From contig JBBELK010000329.1 in assembly GCA_037783545.1 (NCBI GenBank), positions 2,246,501-2,310,500 of the forward strand: 64,000 nt of DNA. The letters run 5' to 3'. Made by a program: the position numbers and the translations under genes. The stretch's first letter is position 1, and every line of letters begins with the position of its first letter. The notes below the pieces were generated by a model. It ran no database searches, had not been told where the DNA came from, and worked only from the letters and a program-made list of their open reading frames with translations. The stretch comes from Henricia sp. BOLD:AAB3569 (Eukaryota; Echinodermata; Asteroidea; Spinulosida; Echinasteridae). Below, piece by piece: positions 58,701 to 64,000 of the stretch.

Positions 58701-60888
58701 AGCAGAAAAGCTAAGAAAAAACATAAGACTTCAAACTGGAATTGTGAAAAAAATGCTTCAGTTTCCAGCCTTGGTTGTTTTCATGGTTTGCAACAGGCAA
58801 CATGTAAAACAAACCTAAACCGTCATGGGTTACAAAAGTTTCAGCAAGTTGGAGAAAATTGTGGAAACTTTTGTGCACAGTTGAATGAGATTTTCCTGTG
58901 TTTTCCTAAAGTGACATCATCACTTTGCTCATGCATATGTAAATTTTCATTAGGCAAACATAAAAATCCAAAGCCTTGATTTTAACCCCCAAACAACTTT
59001 CAAGTAGAGTTTTTATGATTGTAAATTAATGGACTAGTTCCATAGCACAGATGTCATTGATAAAAACACCATTTCAGGGCCCTTTAAGAGAGGAATCATA
59101 ATTTGTAGACTGCGATATCAAATTTTCCTCTGAAGAAATCCAACAAAACGTTCTTAATATGGCTTTGTTTTCTGTTTTCAATGGGTGTTATTTTGTGTCG
59201 TTGCTGCAGTGAGTACCGCTTGTGAGGACAGACCGTGCCAGAATGGAGGGCAATGCAAACAAAAAGGCGCCGACAGACGCATCTGCAATTGCCCCCCGAA
59301 CGTGACCGGTTTGGACTGCCAATACAGTAAGTCATCACAGGCTTTGATTTGCTCATGTGCATCAGTTTAAACCACTAATCTATATACGATTAAAGCCATC
59401 GTGCGCCATCTTACTACACTAATGTAGGCTTTGTCTATATACCATTAACTGGAGTACAAGCGATCGAATGGACTGGGAAACAGTCTATAGGCAAACCATT
59501 GCCTTTGTGTAGTAATATGGCCGATGTATTGCTTCGATTCTTGCATATATTAATTTGCTATTACATTGTTCATGTGGTTTACACACAGTGCGACTTGATG
59601 AGTGTATACAATCAGATGATAGACCTTTTTAGACTGGTAGACTAATAGTATAGCATACGAACATCAGGTCCTTTTCCACGCCTTTTCAGCCCTCATCTCT
59701 GGAGGCGGTGGTTCATTACCAGCCTTTTACCAGCCGTTCGATTCCAGGGCGTGTACGTGGTTTGCGGTCCCTATACTGACTGCGTGGGGTTACCCCAGGA
59801 GATTTCTCTAGGGTTTTTCTCCTACTTCTAAAACTGCATCCCTTTGGCTTCTTTGTCATATCAGATTGATAATAAAGTAAAGTTAAAGCTAATACCACTA
59901 CTAAAAGTAGATGACATAAAGAGTCTTAGTTGCCGAAGATGCCATAGAATTAGCAACAATGTCCACGCCCTCTGGGATGGTTATAAATGGTTGGCTGTGT
60001 TCTGGCTAAACTAGTCAAACTTCAGTCAAACTCCACCGCAATCGTATAATTCGTGAGCGAACCCCTCTCAGCTCAGACACCGTTTCCTCAACTCGAAACA
60101 TTTTCATTATACCCTATAGGCCCCTGTGCCTCTAAGCCATGTGGTACTGGTGAATGCCACGCTGCGTTTGCCCAGGGTCACTTCTGTAAATGCCTTGACG
60201 GCCACGTCGGTCTTTCTTGCAATGGGTAAGCGTCTGAATCTTCTTTTCAAATCTATACCATTTCACACAAAGTCTTCTACCATATTTAGATGAGACTATA
60301 CATATCAATATATTGCCAGAGGTTACTGACGTGACGTCATATCTGTCGCAAAGATGCCAACATTCACGATTTAGGCTCAAGTACAATTTATTGTTTCATC
60401 CAATGACGATCAGTATTGTGACATAATTATAGAATGTGGGGTTTAAATATGGGTCGTTCTATAAATTTGGGGTCCACTTTTTCTGTCCCTGTTACATCTG
60501 ACATCTTGTAAAATGTTGTATTTTGTAAATTCAGGACATATTCTTTAAATGCCTTCTATTTCAAAGAGTGATTACATAAAATACAATTCATAAAAATATG
60601 GTTTGAAGGCATTTTTAATGATACTTGTATAGCAAACAGCAGTATGTCAGGTGTAACGGGGACAGAAAAATGTCACACGTTGGACCCCAAATTTATAGAA
60701 TGACCCATATGGCTTGGGTATAAAGTCATACAATTTCAAATTACTATTTTTCAAAGTGCAATGTCGGCATCTCTGCTGTTGATATGAAAATGGCATATAG
60801 GCCTATTAGCATAAAAACCACATGAAACATTCATAAGCGTTTCTCACTTTATATCTTTTCTGTTACTTTTTTTCATTTCAGCCGTTAG
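49039..60888 (+). CDS. Secreted protein with five EGF-like domains, copy G2 (complete, 8 exons)
   Basis: Coding exons: 49039-49069, 54597-54623, 54832-54948, 57602-57715, 57996-58109, 59210-59326, 60120-60225 and 60882-60888 (633 nt, 210 aa). All splice sites and phases match G1 and the exon sequences are identical by eye, so the predicted protein is the same: a signal peptide from exons 1-2, then five EGF modules, then a stop two codons past the last cysteine. It differs from G1 in intron 1 (array expanded by about 2.2 kb), intron 3 (0.7-kb insertion) and a short deletion in intron 7 (near 60738). It keeps a normal AATAAA at 61000-61005. The ATG context (AAC before ATG) is acceptable for initiation. 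Confidence 0.8.
49295..49505. mobile_element. hAT-like MITE with poly-C core, intron 1 of G2
   Basis: Counterpart of 18566-18777, with 39 instead of 40 C. Confidence 0.55.
49599..54338. mobile_element. AGGAGCGTGACCA-type TTAA element enclosing the intron-1 array (G2)
   Basis: Counterpart of 18871-21403, enlarged by expansion of the inner array. Confidence 0.5.
49681..54074 (+). repeat. Expanded Helitron-like array, intron 1 of G2
   Basis: Three units, ending with hairpin plus CTAG at 50770-50773, 53045-53048 and 54071-54074. The middle unit is about 2.27 kb because the 414-bp subunit occurs five times instead of two. Subunit phases at 51482, 51896 and 52310 are exactly 414 apart, and the inserted subunits are nearly identical to each other, which indicates recent unequal exchange. 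DR1, CRE, ETS-pair and inverted-CCAAT sites are multiplied with it. Confidence 0.65.
56281..56998. mobile_element. G2-specific insertion with 101-bp hairpin, intron 3
   Basis: G1 reads GCTCAATAATGTTTCATATT without interruption near 23336. In G2 about 718 bases separate CAATAAT from ATAATGTTTC, with an AT-rich duplication of about five bases. It starts with a hairpin (56304-56404; arms GGGTGATATGAGAATATACC.. and inverse). It ends GCTTCATTTTATATAATAAT, and shares GTAACAAAAAATACTGTACA (inverted, near 56885) with the resident repeat at 15330-15640. No gene is present. Confidence 0.75.
57789..57859 (+). repeat. tRNA-derived SINE head, intron 4 of G2
   Basis: Counterpart of 24130-24200. Confidence 0.6.
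58507..59083. mobile_element. TTAA-flanked element, intron 5 of G2
   Basis: Counterpart of 24848-25424. Confidence 0.75.
60451..60706. mobile_element. MITE in intron 7 of G2
   Basis: Counterpart of 26792-27047. Confidence 0.85.
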
Positions 60889-60999
60889 AGTCATTGCATC
60901 GGAAGACGCGGACAGCTGAACTTAATAATACACCTTGATTTCGTTATACGTGGTTGAAATTCATGGTGTCAATTAAACTTATAGTAGTTCATGTAATTT

Positions 61000-61005
61000 A
61001 ATAAA
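61000..61005 (+). terminator. Polyadenylation signal AATAAA, copy G2
   Basis: 112 bases after the stop codon, in the same position as in G0. Confidence 0.55.
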
Positions 61006-61758
61006 GAAAAGAAATCATCACTGCACTTTGGTCACATTATAAACCCAACAGAATCTTTACAACAGCGTTTGTTATAGCGAACATTGCTTTGTGCGCTCAC
61101 GGACGTTATAAATTCATGCAAGTATGTAACTTATGTGAAAGATTATCTCAAATAGTCAAACGATTTCGTGTTAAGAAAATGACTCAGCTATGTTTTGGAT
61201 CTCCTTATCGTCATACTTTTTAACATCTGAGAAATGTTTCATGAGCTCGGGCTAAAATAAAAACCATCAATCACACTATTCTGAGAAACAAAATACAGCA
61301 AACTTATGGTGACAGGCTAAATTTTTGGATGCAATTTATGATGGTCCAATAAAGTAGCAGAATCTATAACACCAAAAGCTTTGTTTCCGTTATTGTTTTG
61401 TAATATCAACAAATCTTGTCTGAGGGAAATTATATACACGTTCTCTAGTTGAGACTCCATGCACTAAGTCTATGTAGCATGACATAAAAATCCTAAGGTT
61501 TTTAAAGAAAAACGATATTTTCTCATTGATAAAATCATGTTTCCTAACCAAATTTAAACTTTTTGGGACATTATGGTGTCATAATTAGAAAAATTAGTGG
61601 CGAACGTGTACTACGGTATTGATGCCCTTGTCTAATTCGGAGCCAAAATTGCACAGTGAAAGGCTGACGTTACTCTGCGATGTGATTACAGCATGATATG
61701 TCAGTGGCAGAGGTACTCGATCCCCTATAGGCCTACTGCCATATAGACCGTATCCAAT

Positions 61759-62140
61759 GTAAGTTGATCAACAATGTAAGCACAAAATAAGCAACCATGC
61801 ATGCAGCTACATTGGATACCATTACCAACTCGACTGCTGTGCGTAGGCCCTACTCAATGCACAACGGTCGAGTTGGTTCAACGGCGAGTTGGAAACCCGT
61901 CTAATAGTTTACATGCATGAGTTCACAACTTGTATAAGCTTGGCGAAGGATGAGAGTGCGAGGCGGATCTTCCCAAGATTTGGTCGAGATCGGAAGTTTT
62001 GTGCAAAATATTTAATTTGGATGTGCTTCTTTCTTCGTGGTTGAATACTGAAATACAACGGACAAGTAAAGAATCTAGCAGGACTATAAATACAGTGAGT
62101 AGGATGCATTTTAAGAAGAAATAGGCATTCGAAAATTTAT
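61759..62140. other. I3-specific segment before the LINE relic
   Basis: I1 and I2 run from CGTATCCAATGTA directly into GCTGCCATCTTGTACGG. I3 has about 380 extra bases here, including GCAGCTACATTGGATACC (inverse of the left edge, near 61803) and an inverted pair CCAACTCGAC/GTCGAGTTGG (61827-61877). No gene is visible. Whether it is an insertion in I3 or a deletion in the ancestor of I1 and I2 is open. Confidence 0.5.
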
Positions 62141-62143
62141 CTT

Positions 62144-63320
62144 GTACGGAAACTTACCATGGCTTGATGGAGAATTGCTCCAACTAATGCGCCAACGAGA
62201 TCGTGCACATAGTGTAGCTAAAAAGTCGCGCTCATATGTACAAAAAGTTAAGAAATTATGTTACTAACAAAGTTAGACAAAAGAAAAGCGAATATTTCAC
62301 TTCGGCAATTGAGAAAAATAAGGATAACTCATCACTCTTGTGGAAGAAACTTAAAGAAGTCCTTCCCAATAAACAAAAATGTGTCCCGAGTTCAATCATC
62401 TCCTCAAACGGAGAATATGTTGATGACCCTATACCGACATCGCAAATATTTTCAATGAATATTTTTCAATAATTGGTGTACGTATGTCCGCTGAGAATCA
62501 CACAAGTTCAAATAAGGCCGATGATTCTCACGACCATTCTCTTGTTTCTTCACCAGATTACGAACATTGTTCTCTCCCTAGTATCCCAGAAGAGTTTGTC
62601 AAAAAGCAAATTGCATCTTTGTCGGTTGGGAAAGCAACAGACCCGGATGGTATTAGCGTTAATATGATTAAAATGGCTGCACCTTTTATTACTAAGTCTT
62701 TAACGCATATATTTAACCTCTCGATAATAAATGAACAGTATCCCAAGGCATGGAAACATGCTTCAGTTACACCTATTCATAAAGGAGGCGATAAGTGCAA
62801 CGCATGTAATTACCGACCTATATCAATCTTGCCGATTATCTCTAAAATCCTAGAAAGATGGATACACTCGATCATGTACTCGTACCTTGATGAAAATAAT
62901 TTAATTCCTGTTTGTCAATCTGGTTTTCGGCCTTTGCACTCGACAGAAAGTACACTAAACGATTTAACAAACGAGTGTCTTCAAGCTATGGATCACGGGA
63001 GAATGACCGGAACAGTTTTCCTAGATTTCAGTAGGCATTTGACTGCGTTGACCATAACATTCTTTTAGAAAAATTAGAAAAATTAGAAAAGCTGAACATG
63101 TCGATTTCGGCAATAAACTGGTTTAAGTCCTATCTCAGTGATCGCAGTCAAACCGTTAATATTAGTAAACATATATCAAAATCCTTGCCTATAAGTGTCG
63201 GTGTACCACAAGGATCAATTCTGGGCCCATTATTGTTTCTTGTATATACATAATTATGACCTGCCTCTTTATGTATCCGATAAGCTATATATGTATGCCG
63301 ATGACTCTACATGCGGAATC
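62144..63320 (+). pseudogene. LINE reverse transcriptase relic, I3
   Basis: Third copy of the CR1/Jockey-like fragment. It has a 14-base deletion in the linker (near 62235) and the same frame breaks in the palm region, but keeps KATDPDG and the catalytic YADD (GCCGATGACTCT near 63299). It is therefore closer to the ancestral sequence than I1 and I2. Confidence 0.85.
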
Positions 63321-63411
63321 GTCAATTTGGCCATCTACGATGTCTAGAAACATTGGACAAATTTCGGACAACGTTCTGAGCCGCATTCCCTGGGCGACGC
63401 CATCTTAGATG

Positions 63412-63661
63412 ATATGCTGGACGCGTGGTGGCGCTTCTCGGTCAAGGAGCCCGGCTGTGCAATATGCATAATTCATATTGACGTCTGTGTGTTTATCCCA
63501 GCTGGCAATACGTCACTCGCACAGTTCGATAACTATAGCTGCACTGCGCGCGTGACGTACTTGCCAGCTGGGATAAACACATGCGACGTCAATATGAATT
63601 ATGCATATTGCACAGTTAGCCGGGCTCCTTGACGTCTCATGATCGAGAAGCGCCAGCATAT
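63412..63661. repeat. Long fold-back, I3
   Basis: Third copy of 4275-4525. Confidence 0.7.
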
Positions 63662-63701
63662 TAGTCTGGTACCCGGACCAAAAATCTTTTGACTAGACTG
63701 A

Positions 63702-64000
63702 ATTTAAGGTCCGGCAGCCGCCAATTCCGCCATTTTGAAACAGGAGGAATTTCTCCTTTTCCCGAAGGTTCCCGAAGTTACCCAAATGCACGTCCGGTCG
63801 TCCGGACGTTACCGTTAATCGTCGGGTACAATTCGTCAATGTTTCGAGAATTTGAATTGACGTCGCGTGCACGTACGCGTGCCGCTGCGTGTGTATTTAT
63901 GGTGATGCCACGGATTTAAAACTACGCAGTGTATTATGGGGCGCCGTTCGTCAACTAATTATTTAGGCGAATTATAGCATGTTTTTTCCATGGTTTATTT
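63702..64000. other. Empty TTAA site and flank of I3
   Basis: GAATTTAAGGTCCGG is the unoccupied insertion site of the element at 4573-5398. The sequence to the window end matches 5403-5690 and also lacks the Gypsy element. Confidence 0.8.

Larger units (their letters stand above)
27965..60735. repeat. Segmental duplication, right copy (I2 + G2)
   Basis: Counterpart of 2.83-27.1 kb. It is longer mainly because of the Gypsy element (5597 bp with target duplication), expansion of the intron-1 array (about 2.2 kb) and a 0.7-kb insertion in intron 3. Outside these, mismatches are rare except in the island at 39.37-40.25 kb. Confidence 0.85.

Overview
The window is a piece of animal nuclear genome. 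It has spliced genes with GT..AG introns, tRNA-derived SINE-like repeats, LINE relics, MITEs and an intact Ty3/Gypsy retrotransposon. Repeat style (many TTAA-flanked elements, frequent AGGCCTA words) and modular EGF exons suggest a marine invertebrate, perhaps an echinoderm or hemichordate; the phylum is a guess.

The backbone is a head-to-tail tandem array of one gene on the + strand. The gene encodes a small secreted protein with five EGF-like domains (8 coding exons, 210 aa by my splice model). Gene copy G0 contributes only its last two exons (1568-2118). G1 is complete (18310-27254) and G2 is complete (49039-60888). Intergenic blocks I1 (about 2.3-18.2 kb), I2 (about 27.4-49.0 kb) and I3 (from 61.0 kb, cut by the window end) lie between them. 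G1 and G2 have identical coding exons and nearly identical introns, and I1 and I2 are nearly identical. A recent duplication of about 24 kb therefore joins 2.83-27.1 kb to 27.97-60.7 kb. G0 and I3 belong to the same array but are clearly older paralogues.

Each intergenic block starts with a dead, 5'-truncated CR1/Jockey-type LINE fragment and a long fold-back. In I1 and I2 there follow a TTAA-flanked element, a large inverted-repeat element, and a 4.4-kb decayed virus-like module with genes on both strands (7.2-11.6 kb and 37.9-42.3 kb). More TTAA elements and fold-backs follow, then the EGF promoter. I2 alone carries a complete, apparently very young Ty3/Gypsy element (30630-36221) with two identical 143-bp LTRs, a 5-bp target duplication and one open gag-pol frame.

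Intron 1 of the EGF gene holds a Helitron-like tandem array (about 1.03-kb units built on 414-bp subunits). It is dense in textbook transcription-factor consensus sites: DR1 nuclear-receptor sites, CRE, ETS, inverted CCAAT, E-box. The array has two units in G1 and three in G2, one of which carries three extra subunits.

Most notable: between G0 and G1 the last EGF exon differs at 18 of 106 bases, every change alters an amino acid, and flanking introns differ by only about 5 percent. This is a strong hint of diversifying selection. All comparisons were made by eye; no database was searched.
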